64,000 nt of DNA from Streptococcus suis. Lineage in GTDB: Bacteria > Bacillota > Bacilli > Lactobacillales > Streptococcaceae. The stretch lies in contig NZ_JAGFUX010000007.1 in assembly GCF_017601095.1 (NCBI RefSeq), forward strand, positions 1 to 64,000. Reading direction: 5' to 3'. Made by a program: the position numbers and the translations under genes. Of the stretch, positions 1 through 8,357 are shown one piece after another (position 1 is the first letter of the stretch; each line of letters begins with the position of its first letter). The notes under the pieces are model-generated. The model did not search any database, had not been told where the DNA came from, and saw only the letters and a program-made list of their open reading frames with translations.

Positions 1-16
1 AATAATCATAAATAAC

Positions 17-45
17 TTGTAAAAATATAAATTTTATGGTAAAAT
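17..45 (+). promoter_or_regulatory. sigma-A promoter for esxA
   Basis: TTGTAA and TAAAAT hexamers are separated by 17 bases in an AT-rich region. They lie about 30 bases before the AAAGGAGA ribosome binding site of esxA. This is the only good promoter before the first T7SS gene in the window. Confidence 0.6.
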
Positions 46-75
46 AAATGCATTAAAGTTAAAGGAGACAAAACT

Positions 76-372
76 ATGTCTGGACAAATTCGTGTATCCC
101 CAGAAACGCTACAATCTCGTGCTCGTGAATACGGAAAAGCGTCAAATGATATTAATACTATTTTGAACAATCTTCAACGTCTTCAAGACACACTTCGTAC
201 TGAGTGGGAAGGTGCAGCATTCCAAGGTTTTGACAACCAGTTTAATGAATTAAAACCTAAAGTTCAAAACTTTGCAGAATTGATGCAACAAATCAATACA
301 CAGCTCGACAAGACAGCTCAAGCAATGCAACAAAATGACCAAGATTTGTCTCGTAATTTCGGTCTTCAATAA
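76..372 (+). CDS. esxA: WXG100 protein EsxA, T7SSb secreted substrate and core component
   Basis: EsxA is the small helical-hairpin protein exported by type VIIb systems, and it is also needed for secretion of other substrates. The 98 residues fit the family length. A Trp-Glu-Gly turn (EWEGAAF) sits near residue 44 between two predicted helices, as in WXG100 proteins. There is no signal peptide, as expected. A strong AAAGGAGA ribosome site precedes the ATG. It is first in the T7SS cluster and is followed by a hairpin that should stop part of the transcription, which fits a substrate made in excess over the machine. Confidence 0.95.
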   Translation: MSGQIRVSPETLQSRAREYGKASNDINTILNNLQRLQDTLRTEWEGAAFQGFDNQFNELKPKVQNFAELMQQINTQLDKTAQAMQQNDQDLSRNFGLQ

Positions 373-385
373 TAAAACATCTGGT

Positions 386-418
386 AAGGTTGGGGTGGAG
401 TCCTCAACCTTTTTATTT
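386..418 (+). terminator. terminator or attenuator between esxA and esaA
   Basis: A stem of about 10 pairs (AAGGTTGGGG with CCTCAACCTT, one G-T pair) is followed by TTTTATTTT. It stands between esxA and esaA, with no clear promoter after it. Partial read-through would give more esxA than downstream mRNA. Confidence 0.7.
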
Positions 419-436
419 TGGAATTAAGGAGATAAT

Positions 437-3400
437 ATGAATCGTAAAACATTGATGGCAAGTGGAATTGTCTTACTAGTAATGGTGGCACTAATAACAT
501 TCTTTGCGGTTATTAAGCCAAATTCATTAAGTACAACCTCGTCGGATAATGTTGTTCAAAATACTACGCTTAAAATTGCAGCAGTAAATGAGGATACAGG
601 TACAACCTATAATGGACAAGTGCTCAATATGGGGACTATCCTTCTACACTCCTTTGATTTAAATACAAACTACGAAGTAGAAGTTGTATCAAGAGCAATT
701 GCTGAAAGAGGATTAGAAAATGATGCATATCAATTGATGATTGTTCTACCAAGCAAATTCTCGGAAGAGGCTCTCGCCTTGGAACAGTCTGCTCCAAAGC
801 AAGCAAATTTTCAATATCAAATAACATCAGATGAACAGCTAACTGTAAAGCAAGCCGAGCAAGCTGTAGTAGATTTCAAAAGTTTATTCAATAAAGATTT
901 AATAAATATCTATTTTGCAAGCATCATTGGAAATTTACAAACAGCTCAAGCTCAGGTTAATGAAGTTGTTTCAAATGAAGGGAAAGCTTTAAACTCATAC
1001 AATACGCTATTGGTTGATCCGCTGGTTCGTTATTCTAAACAGTTTACGGGCTTGGCGACTTCTCCTACAGATTTATTATCAACCTTCTCTGCATTTAACA
1101 AGGATTTGTCAAACTCAAATGATGCATTTACTTCTATCATCAATGTAGACAAATCATATGAGACTGAATTAGAACAGATAAAATCATTCCAAGAAGCTTG
1201 GCAAACGTCCATTCTTACAAGAGAGGAAAATCTTCATGCTTTTGAAGAGCAAATCTCAAAGTTAAATGTTGATGAAAATTTAACCAGTCTCAATCAAATT
1301 AATGATCATATTGCGACAAACCTTAATGAACCAGCTGTATGGAAAGAAACATCTGATAGAGTAAATGCCTATAATGAGGATATTACAACACTTTTGACTC
1401 AATTGAAAGAGTTAAATACTACAATTGATACTACCTTATCAAACTACGATTCCAAAATATCTGAAGCTGTTGAGAGTTCTCTAGCTGACAACAGTTCTGC
1501 TTTATCTAGTGCCAATCAAACATTAGGGAGCTACATTACAGCTCTGAATAAAAGTATGTCTGAACAGATCATTGCCAAGTGGCCGAGCAGAATGTATAGT
1601 GATGAGTCACTCGATGGATTGTCCTTATCGAATTCAGATAAACAGCACTTGAAGAATGTTAATTCTTTTATGGTTTGGTATGCGAACAAAGAAAAGTTAC
1701 CATTACCAGCAAGTGTCTCAGCGACATATGAATCTGAGGCGTTGAATCATATAAGAAATCAGATTATATCACAGGTTGAACAACGTCGTGAACTGGCTTT
1801 GCCAACTCTAGAAGGAATGCTAAAGACTGTTGATATTCACGTTCCAAGTGGTTTTCAATTATTAGTAGAAGGGTTCAATCCCGTAAAAGTTAGTGATACC
1901 CACTATCAATTATCTTTTTCAAGTACTAACGATACACCAGCTAAGTTTTTCTATTCTCTAGCTGTCACAGATCAAAGTAAACTTTCAATACTAACACCTG
2001 CCGATGTTTCCTTCTCGTTCACAACAGAAGAGGAAGTAGAGGTTGTCAAACCAGGAGAACCAAAAGAAATTAGTAGAGAAACACAGGTAGAATCTACACC
2101 AGTACCAGCAACAGAAACGACCTCTGCAACTACAACTAGTGAGACAGTGGCGACGGAAACAGAGACGACAGAAACCACCGCTCCAACAACTGCTTCAAAT
2201 ACAACAAAAACTGTCACTATCACGTTGGCGAATGAGACTGAAAAGAAAATGGTACAGCGACGTTATGAAGTGACAGACTCGATATCAAATTGGAGTTATG
2301 ACCCGACGTCAATGTCGAGCGAAATTTACAAGGATGTTCAAGAGTATCTGCAACTTTCAGGGGTAGTGACAGCTTATTATGGATTGAATTTAACCCAAGG
2401 TAGTTATTTATCGACAACATTTACACCGCTAGAAGGGTCTCTGGCTTCTTTAGCTAACAGTGATGATTTGAAATCAATCGTTACTAACCTCATAAAAACC
2501 ACAACTGTTGAGGCATTTAGAGATGATTTAAAAATTTCTGACGAAGAATTGAATGAGATTGAAAGTCGCTTAGCGGAGGTTGACTCCTTATTGGCTTCAA
2601 TTGAAGGGCTTCGAACATCAACTACGGATTTAATATCACAAACGGGAAGTTTGATTGAAGAAACGTCAATTATTCAGAAAACACTTCAAGATAAGCCAGC
2701 ATTTACTGATACAGAAAAACGAGAGAATACGGATATCGTCACTGTAAGTATGGATATGAATTCTGATCTGACTGAATTGATGGCTGCAAGCCAAAGTCTC
2801 ATGGAAAAAACAAAGTCCAATCAGGCAGTTGCAGAGACAATTGAAAGCAGCATGCAACAACTCTCAACGGACGTGACAACACTAGAGACTGATGGTGAAT
2901 CATTGAACACTCGTGTTAATGAATTACAAGAAATTATGGCAGGTCAGTATGGGACCAATGAAGAGTTTCTTCAACAATTTTCAACTGTATTAAGCAATAC
3001 AAAGATAGGTAATCAGAAAAATCAAGCTGTTTATGACTACCTCTCAAATCCTGTAGATGCCTCCAAAATTGAAAATGTATTGACGGTTGCATCTAGTTCA
3101 ACAAGCGGGGAAACACGTCAGGATGATCGAACCAGCTTAATGCTCATTCTGATTGGGTATCTGATTAGTCTAGCTATTGCGTATCTTTTACAACATTCGG
3201 ATATCCAAGGATTGCAGGAACGATTTAAGTTGACTCAACGCCTGTCTTGGAAAAATGCGACAGGTCCCGTTCTATTCCTCTCTATTTCATCTTTCTTGTC
3301 AGGTGCTATTCTTGCACTGGTTACAGGTTATAAATTAGACTTTTCAATCGGTCAGACAAGCCTCTTTATCTTTTTAATGGCTCTTATTGTCATAAATATG

Positions 3401-3694
3401 ACTTATGGTGTCAATTTGTTATTAGCGAAATTGAAAAGTTTTGGCTTCTTAATCGGCGTAGCACTGTTAATGCTTTACCTGAGTACAGCAACTCAACTAT
3501 TTGATTCATATTATGTATATTCAACGAAGTTTCTTGCATCATTCTCCCCATTAAATTATCTGGAATTAATGATACGTAATTATATTAATCAACAAGGGGA
3601 ACTTTCTATATCTGTTAGTCTTTTGGTTGCTTTGGCATTAGTCTTAACCGGGGTGTCAGTTTTGCTTTATCGAACAGTTTCAAGGGAGTCTTAA
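437..3694 (+). CDS. esaA: T7SSb membrane protein EsaA (YueB-like)
   Basis: EsaA is a large core membrane protein of type VIIb systems; its long extracellular arm spans the wall, and homologues (YueB) are phage SPP1 receptors. The 1085 residues begin with a transmembrane helix near residues 8-27, followed by a long coiled-coil-rich extracytoplasmic part. A Thr/Glu/Ser-rich low-complexity stretch lies near residues 540-595. About six hydrophobic helices lie between residue 900 and the end. It follows esxA and runs almost directly into essA. The low-complexity stretch may differ in length between strains. Confidence 0.93.
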   Translation: MNRKTLMASGIVLLVMVALITFFAVIKPNSLSTTSSDNVVQNTTLKIAAVNEDTGTTYNGQVLNMGTILLHSFDLNTNYEVEVVSRAIAERGLENDAYQLMIVLPSKFSEEALALEQSAPKQANFQYQITSDEQLTVKQAEQAVVDFKSLFNKDLINIYFASIIGNLQTAQAQVNEVVSNEGKALNSYNTLLVDPLVRYSKQFTGLATSPTDLLSTFSAFNKDLSNSNDAFTSIINVDKSYETELEQIKSFQEAWQTSILTREENLHAFEEQISKLNVDENLTSLNQINDHIATNLNEPAVWKETSDRVNAYNEDITTLLTQLKELNTTIDTTLSNYDSKISEAVESSLADNSSALSSANQTLGSYITALNKSMSEQIIAKWPSRMYSDESLDGLSLSNSDKQHLKNVNSFMVWYANKEKLPLPASVSATYESEALNHIRNQIISQVEQRRELALPTLEGMLKTVDIHVPSGFQLLVEGFNPVKVSDTHYQLSFSSTNDTPAKFFYSLAVTDQSKLSILTPADVSFSFTTEEEVEVVKPGEPKEISRETQVESTPVPATETTSATTTSETVATETETTETTAPTTASNTTKTVTITLANETEKKMVQRRYEVTDSISNWSYDPTSMSSEIYKDVQEYLQLSGVVTAYYGLNLTQGSYLSTTFTPLEGSLASLANSDDLKSIVTNLIKTTTVEAFRDDLKISDEELNEIESRLAEVDSLLASIEGLRTSTTDLISQTGSLIEETSIIQKTLQDKPAFTDTEKRENTDIVTVSMDMNSDLTELMAASQSLMEKTKSNQAVAETIESSMQQLSTDVTTLETDGESLNTRVNELQEIMAGQYGTNEEFLQQFSTVLSNTKIGNQKNQAVYDYLSNPVDASKIENVLTVASSSTSGETRQDDRTSLMLILIGYLISLAIAYLLQHSDIQGLQERFKLTQRLSWKNATGPVLFLSISSFLSGAILALVTGYKLDFSIGQTSLFIFLMALIVINMTYGVNLLLAKLKSFGFLIGVALLMLYLSTATQLFDSYYVYSTKFLASFSPLNYLELMIRNYINQQGELSISVSLLVALALVLTGVSVLLYRTVSRES

Positions 3695-3695
3695 G

Positions 3696-4148
3696 ATGAA
3701 AAAATGGCTATTTTGTGGGTTGGTTTACCTGTCATTTCTTGGAGGACAGCTGGTTTATGCAAATGATGGTTCATTGCAAATAGACGCTAATTTAACGACT
3801 ACTGCTGAAAAATCTGAAATTAGTTATATCGAACAGGAGAGCGACTTGGCAAAATTGTTTCAATCAGAAACAGAAAAATCTATTTCTGAAGTGCAAGAGG
3901 AAGCTGAGCAGTCTTATCGATTAGATAAACAGGGTCTTTTTTTACACGATATCCAGACAGATAGTGTCATTGAGACCTACCAGCCCCTATTGTTTACTTC
4001 TAAGACGATGGTACATCGTAATGATAGCTATGGAGTGTCCCTGACCGAGAAAAAAACGGGATTATCTTTACAGATGCTTCTAATAATTGTCTTGGGAATG
4101 ACTGTGACTTTGTACTCATTGTTACGTAACAAACGGAGAGGAAAGTAG
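3696..4148 (+). CDS. essA: T7SSb membrane protein EssA
   Basis: EssA is a small core component of type VIIb systems. The 150 residues start with a signal-like hydrophobic segment ending near VYA at residue 22. Next comes an extracytoplasmic region, and a single transmembrane helix near residues 123-142 is followed by a basic tail (RNKRRGK). One base separates it from esaA, so the two are probably translationally coupled. In most type VIIb loci esaB follows essA; here a lipase and lipoprotein cassette of nearly 4 kb comes between. Confidence 0.85.
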   Translation: MKKWLFCGLVYLSFLGGQLVYANDGSLQIDANLTTTAEKSEISYIEQESDLAKLFQSETEKSISEVQEEAEQSYRLDKQGLFLHDIQTDSVIETYQPLLFTSKTMVHRNDSYGVSLTEKKTGLSLQMLLIIVLGMTVTLYSLLRNKRRGK

Positions 4149-4152
4149 TAAG

Positions 4153-4533
4153 ATGAAAAAGTATCGATTATTTATCAGTATTTTAGCAACAATAGCAATT
4201 TTAATTTTAGGAGGGTGTGGTATGACTGAGAGCAATAAAGAAGTAAAGTATAAAGAAGAGCAGGATAGAATGGTGGAGTATTTAGCTCAGAATTATGAAG
4301 GTGTTGAAAAAATTGAGTTTATAAATTTTGAAAAGAATAATACTACAGGTACATGGAGTAGTGATGCGATTGTTAATGACATTTATTATATAACCATTAG
4401 CCTTAATGGATTCGGGGGAGAAATAGATGTAACTGAACATATTTCTAGAAGTAAAGGAAATGAGTTACATCTGAAAAATGGGGAGGAAGATATAAATACT
4501 TCAAAAATACAGAAAGTTTATTTTGAGGAATAG
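4153..4533 (+). CDS. small lipoprotein, probable immunity to the T7SS lipase (TilA-like)
   Basis: This 126-residue protein has a lipoprotein signal with lipobox LGGC and acylated Cys at residue 22. It would sit on the outer face of the membrane with a small alpha/beta domain. Related proteins are encoded at 4736 and 5263, each followed by a lipase start. In Staphylococcus aureus, lipoproteins with a cystatin-like fold (TilA, DUF4467) neutralise the T7SS lipase TslA. By position and shape this should be an immunity protein. Its exact Pfam family (DUF4467 or DUF1433-like) is not settled. It starts five bases after essA. Confidence 0.7.
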   Translation: MKKYRLFISILATIAILILGGCGMTESNKEVKYKEEQDRMVEYLAQNYEGVEKIEFINFEKNNTTGTWSSDAIVNDIYYITISLNGFGGEIDVTEHISRSKGNELHLKNGEEDINTSKIQKVYFEE

Positions 4534-4536
4534 AGA

Positions 4537-4725
4537 ATGATAACACATAAAGATTATAATAGGATTGCTGACAAGGTTTATGCGGTAGATAGTGGCAAAG
4601 AGGCTTTTCCAATTGAAAAAGGAGATAAAATTTTAGGGAAAAAATTCCAAGTCCTCGCTGTAGAAGACAATACTGTCAACGGCATGCAGGCTATGGCTGT
4701 AGCGCCAGTTGTTAACTGTGATTAG
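4537..4725 (+). pseudogene. orphan N-terminal stump of a T7SS lipase gene
   Basis: The 62 encoded residues match the first 60 of the full lipase at 5655: both share the MIT-KDYN start, a VDSGK motif, KFQVLA-EDNT and NGMQAMAVAPVVN. The frame then ends at once with TAG, and the next lipoprotein gene begins 11 bases later. The lipase catalytic part is absent, so this is a remnant of a lipase that was deleted or replaced. The break falls within the conserved MQAMAVAPVVN codons, a likely recombination point. Confidence 0.85.
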
Positions 4726-4735
4726 GAGATATAAA

Positions 4736-5134
4736 ATGAAAAAACGAAGAATTTTTATCAGTTTAGTAGTCGCAATGACAATTTTTATATTAGGAGGATG
4801 TGGAATGACGTCACAGAAAGAAACATTGACGAAAGAACAACAGGATAATGTGGTTAGATGGATTGCAAGGGGGTATGAGGTTGATAAGGTAGAATTTACA
4901 AATTTTACAAAAAATAATTCAACAGGAAGTTACTTGTTAAGCATTTAAATAAATGGTGAAAGGAATCTTAGGACAGTATTTTCAACGTATAGCTTAGATG
5001 ATTTTAATAACCAAAGTGGTGAAATTGGACTAGATCCTATAGAAGATTTTGAACCTTTGTTGAGGCATAATCCTAAAAATAAAAATGAGAACGTTAATAT
5101 TGAAGAGATAGAAGTTATATACTTGGGTGAGTAG
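4736..5134 (+). pseudogene. lipoprotein gene with internal stop (second TilA-like copy)
   Basis: The frame starts at the ATG of MKKRRIF, after AGGAGA, and has a lipoprotein signal with lipobox LGGC. A TAA at 4946-4948 stops it after about 70 residues. The same frame then stays open to 5134 and encodes a continuation resembling the other two lipoproteins (ING followed later by VEVIYLGE-like ending). It is a single nonsense mutation in an otherwise full-length 132-codon gene. Read-through or a sequencing error cannot be excluded. Confidence 0.8.
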
Positions 5135-5135
5135 T

Positions 5136-5234
5136 ATGTTGATAGATAAACAAAATAGTAGATTAGCAGAACAGTCTTATTGGGTCGATAGTAATATAGA
5201 AGGGGTTGATTATAGACCCAAAGAAGCTGGCTAG
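5136..5234 (+). pseudogene. second, shorter lipase N-terminal remnant
   Basis: A 32-codon frame begins one base after the lipoprotein pseudogene and encodes MLIDKQNS with a VDS motif at the place of the VDSGK motif of the lipase N-termini. It is diverged and short. Position (directly behind a lipoprotein gene) is the main argument that it is a lipase stump. Confidence 0.5.
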
Positions 5235-5262
5235 CTTAATTATAAGATAAGAGGAGGAATCC

Positions 5263-5643
5263 ATGAAAAACTGGAAAAAATTGTTAGCACTGGTCGTTGT
5301 TGGAATGTTAATGGTGTTAGGAGGTTGTAGTATGTCTAGAAGTAAACAAACAGTAAGTAAAAAAGAACAAGACAGAGTAGTTCAATATATTATAGACCAT
5401 ATTGAACTTGTCGATGGCGATTCAATAAAAAAAGTAAAATTCACAAAAATTAAATATGAAGAAATGCCTGGAAGTTGGTGGATAACAGTAGAGATTAATG
5501 GGCAATACAAACTCTCATTATCTGAAGGAAAACTCGGCGGAGAGATTAGGACATCCCGTTTTTCTTCAAAAGAGATTAGACAAGTTGATAGCACAGAATT
5601 AGTATCGCAAGAAAGTAAAGTGGATGTTTTATACTATGAATAA
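5263..5643 (+). CDS. small lipoprotein, probable cognate immunity of the T7SS lipase
   Basis: This 126-residue protein has a clear lipoprotein signal with lipobox LGGC (Cys22) and a basic N-terminus (MKNWKK). The mature part contains KKVKFTKI, an ITVEING strand pattern and a VDVLYYE end, shared in outline with the proteins at 4153 and 4736. An AGAGGAGG ribosome site precedes it. It lies 11 bases before the only full lipase gene, so it is the best candidate for that toxin's immunity protein, acting outside the membrane. Confidence 0.75.
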   Translation: MKNWKKLLALVVVGMLMVLGGCSMSRSKQTVSKKEQDRVVQYIIDHIELVDGDSIKKVKFTKIKYEEMPGSWWITVEINGQYKLSLSEGKLGGEIRTSRFSSKEIRQVDSTELVSQESKVDVLYYE

Positions 5644-5654
5644 GGAGAAGTATC

Positions 5655-8003
5655 ATGATTACCGAAAAAGATTATAACTCCATATCAGAAGATGTTTATC
5701 AAGTAGACTCTGGAAAAACTTTGGATATCATTAAATTAGGTGATACTGTAGCCAACGGTAAATTCCAAGTCCTCGCTTTAGAAGACAACACCGCCAACGG
5801 CATGCAGGCCATGGCAGTTGCGCCAGTGGTGAATGGGCTAGTGGACTATGATAACATAACCATTGCTTACGCGGGGACAAATTTTTGGGATGCAAAAGAC
5901 CTCCAAACAGATTTTAATAGTGTCATAGGTGGTCAGAACTATTTCGAGACAGCTCCTCAACTTCCTTCCGATAGTCAGGTTGATAGCGCGCTTGCCTTTG
6001 CTGCTGAGATTCGTCGAAGATACCCTCAAGCAACGATAGACACCACAGGGCATTCACTAGGTGGTTATCTAGGTCAGATGGTTGCCATTAAAAATCAATG
6101 GGCTGCGACAACCTTTAATGCCCCAAATCCATCCAATATGCTAACTAAGGATGAAATAGCCTGGGCTAAAGCAAATACTGACAAATTGGTTAGCTATCGC
6201 AACGAAAAAGATTGGATAGGAAACTATGGTGGTGATCCACTTGGAATTGCACGTGCTATTGCCCCTTACAAAGAAAATGATATTGAGGGACTTGATTTTT
6301 TGCATCATCATGGGCTCTCTACTTGGCAGTTTGATAAGCATGGCAACTTGGTGGACAAGTACGGGCTAGTAGTGGATAAGAAAAATTATTATGCAGAGGC
6401 GGATATTAATTCTGATGGGGTAGAAGATATTACTTTGTCAGCGACTAATACGACGGCTCGTAATCTATTTCTATCAAGTGGTGGTATTGATCTATCTGGT
6501 AGTCAGAGGTTCAAGATAAGTCCTGATACACTAAGGATGTTATCAAGCAATCTAAATATGTTGGCTCTGACAGAAATTCCAGCTATGATTAAAGCTTGTC
6601 AACTTTGCCAAGAGAAAAACGAAAAAATAAAAGGTGACTTTGAAACTCGTAAGCAAAAAGTGGAGGAAAGCATTGTCCAACGCTTCAAAGAGACCCGGTT
6701 AACAGAGGTGTTTTATAAGATGCATGAGTCGGTGGGTCAACTGGTTTCAAAACGCTCGATTTTTGAACAGCTAGCCTCTCCAAAAATGTTGCGCAATACT
6801 ATTCCATACCCGGCATATTTTAGTTCAGGAGCTTATTTGGAGTTATCCCCTTATAATAGTACTTTGAGTCACCTTAGCTCTTATAGTCAGACATTGTCCC
6901 AACAAGCCACTTCGGAACAGTCTAGTGGTTTTATCTTGATTAACCCAACACCAAGTGTTTTGAAATCATCAGATATTCTAGAAGAAACGGCTAAGAACCT
7001 CAAAAAGAAAAGTGAAACAATCTTTGAAGGAACAGGTCTTCGTGAAGGGAAAAAAGATGGGATTAGTGAATCCTTAACAGAGGTTTTGAACATCGAACAA
7101 GCCAATCTGTCCCAGTTAAGCTTGGCTGTAGAGAACGTTGCCCAAATGACGTTGGGGCTTGCTGACCATTTCCAAACTATGGATGACTGGCTAGGTAGTC
7201 AGATACAATCAGGGGGCAGTCTTGAAGGGTTAACCGTTCAAAAAGTTCCAAGGTCCTATCAAGCATATCTTGAAGAAACGGGTATTTTTGATGATGTCAA
7301 GGATGTCTTACAAGCGTTTGATGAACAAGTCGAACGAAAAAGTGCTATATATGCAAAGGATGTGTCAACTGGATTTTCAACAGCCTTTCAATCCGTTCAG
7401 TCCTCGCTTGAAAGATGGTCAAATCAGTTAGAGAACTTTAATCAGTCGGTTTCTTCAATAAAAAGTTCATTTGAAGTAGATATCTATATTGATAGGAAGA
7501 CCAAGGTAGACAAAGGATTTAAGATGAAGAGAGAGTACTGGGGGAATCTCTCTAGGTTATATGATTCCAATCTGAAGTCATCAATTAGGACAGCAAACAA
7601 TGAAATCAAGCCGCTAACTGAAAAATTGGTATCGGCATTGGAGATAACCAAAACAGCTCAGAGCGATCTACAGAACATGAAACCTCAGTTGAAAGCAATC
7701 ATTGAAGAAGGGGTCTACGTTGCCTTTGATTTGGATGAAATTGTAGCCAGTCAAAAAGTCATCCAGCAACAAACTGCTAGAATTGGACAAGAATTATCTT
7801 ACGTTATTGATACCTTAACTTCTCAAATGTCCGGTGAAGCCATCTCAACACTTTCACTTCAATTAAGTCAAGTTCGAACATTAACTGGTTTTTTCAATCA
7901 ACTAGTTGGAGAATGTTTTGGAAATCAAGATAGCACCCTTCCAAGTATGCCTAGTGGCGTCATTAGTCCACAGGCAAGAAACTTTTCTTTAAATCCTTCA
8001 TGA
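5655..8003 (+). CDS. T7SS-secreted lipase toxin with reversed domain order (TslA-like)
   Basis: The N-terminal half is an alpha/beta hydrolase lipase: the nucleophile elbow GHSLGG puts the catalytic Ser at residue 134, and IAYAGTNFWD upstream resembles the oxyanion strand of class 3 lipases. From about residue 300 to 782 the protein is helical and coiled-coil-rich, like the LXG-type targeting region. TslA of S. aureus has this same order, lipase first and LXG-like part last, and attacks membrane lipids. There is no signal peptide, so T7SS export is expected. Lipoprotein genes upstream are the likely immunity factors. Catalytic Asp and His were not assigned with certainty. Confidence 0.8.
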   Translation: MITEKDYNSISEDVYQVDSGKTLDIIKLGDTVANGKFQVLALEDNTANGMQAMAVAPVVNGLVDYDNITIAYAGTNFWDAKDLQTDFNSVIGGQNYFETAPQLPSDSQVDSALAFAAEIRRRYPQATIDTTGHSLGGYLGQMVAIKNQWAATTFNAPNPSNMLTKDEIAWAKANTDKLVSYRNEKDWIGNYGGDPLGIARAIAPYKENDIEGLDFLHHHGLSTWQFDKHGNLVDKYGLVVDKKNYYAEADINSDGVEDITLSATNTTARNLFLSSGGIDLSGSQRFKISPDTLRMLSSNLNMLALTEIPAMIKACQLCQEKNEKIKGDFETRKQKVEESIVQRFKETRLTEVFYKMHESVGQLVSKRSIFEQLASPKMLRNTIPYPAYFSSGAYLELSPYNSTLSHLSSYSQTLSQQATSEQSSGFILINPTPSVLKSSDILEETAKNLKKKSETIFEGTGLREGKKDGISESLTEVLNIEQANLSQLSLAVENVAQMTLGLADHFQTMDDWLGSQIQSGGSLEGLTVQKVPRSYQAYLEETGIFDDVKDVLQAFDEQVERKSAIYAKDVSTGFSTAFQSVQSSLERWSNQLENFNQSVSSIKSSFEVDIYIDRKTKVDKGFKMKREYWGNLSRLYDSNLKSSIRTANNEIKPLTEKLVSALEITKTAQSDLQNMKPQLKAIIEEGVYVAFDLDEIVASQKVIQQQTARIGQELSYVIDTLTSQMSGEAISTLSLQLSQVRTLTGFFNQLVGECFGNQDSTLPSMPSGVISPQARNFSLNPS

Positions 8004-8004
8004 T

Positions 8005-8040
8005 AGGGAGAAACGAAAATAGTTTCTCCTATTATTTTTT
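8005..8040 (+). terminator. terminator after the lipase gene
   Basis: A GGAGAAAC / GTTTCTCC stem with a 7-base loop is followed by a T-rich run (TTATTTTTT). It separates the lipase cassette from esaB. Confidence 0.75.
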
Positions 8041-8069
8041 CTACTGAAGGTATATTTTTGATAAGTTCA

Positions 8070-8078
8070 TGATATAAT
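8070..8078 (+). promoter_or_regulatory. extended -10 promoter for esaB-essB-essC
   Basis: TGATATAAT is an extended -10 element (TG, one base, TATAAT) about 35 bases before esaB. The -35 region is weak. Together with the terminator just upstream, it suggests the machine genes after the lipase cassette have their own promoter. Confidence 0.6.
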
Positions 8079-8113
8079 AAATAGTGAAATTAATTTAGGG
8101 GGAGTGGCTTTTT

Positions 8114-8356
8114 ATGAATGAGTTTATCATGATTAGCTTAAATTGTAATCCTTTTGTGTCACAAGAACTGGACTTACGTGTACCAACTCATTTGACATTG
8201 AAAGAACTCTTACAGATTGTATCAGAAGCTTATAATTTAGGATTTGAATTAATCAATCCCAGTGCTAGAGATCATCAGTCTGGTCAAATACTAACAAGTA
8301 CGAGTCGGTTAGAACTACTAAAAGACGGAGTATTACTACAATTGGAAACTTTATAA
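8114..8356 (+). CDS. esaB: T7SSb ubiquitin-like protein EsaB (YukD)
   Basis: EsaB is a small cytosolic ubiquitin-fold protein needed for type VIIb secretion. The 80 residues, the beta-grasp pattern (ISLNCNPFVSQELDLRV, then a helix, then LLKDGVLLQLETL) and the position directly before essB all fit. One base separates its stop from essB. It is displaced from its usual place behind essA by the lipase cassette. Confidence 0.9.
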   Translation: MNEFIMISLNCNPFVSQELDLRVPTHLTLKELLQIVSEAYNLGFELINPSARDHQSGQILTSTSRLELLKDGVLLQLETL

Positions 8357-8357
8357 G

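Noticed and set aside
4537-4725. A functional 62-residue protein before the second lipoprotein
   Set aside because: It is identical in outline to the start of the full lipase and stops inside a conserved block, so a truncated lipase gene is the simpler reading.
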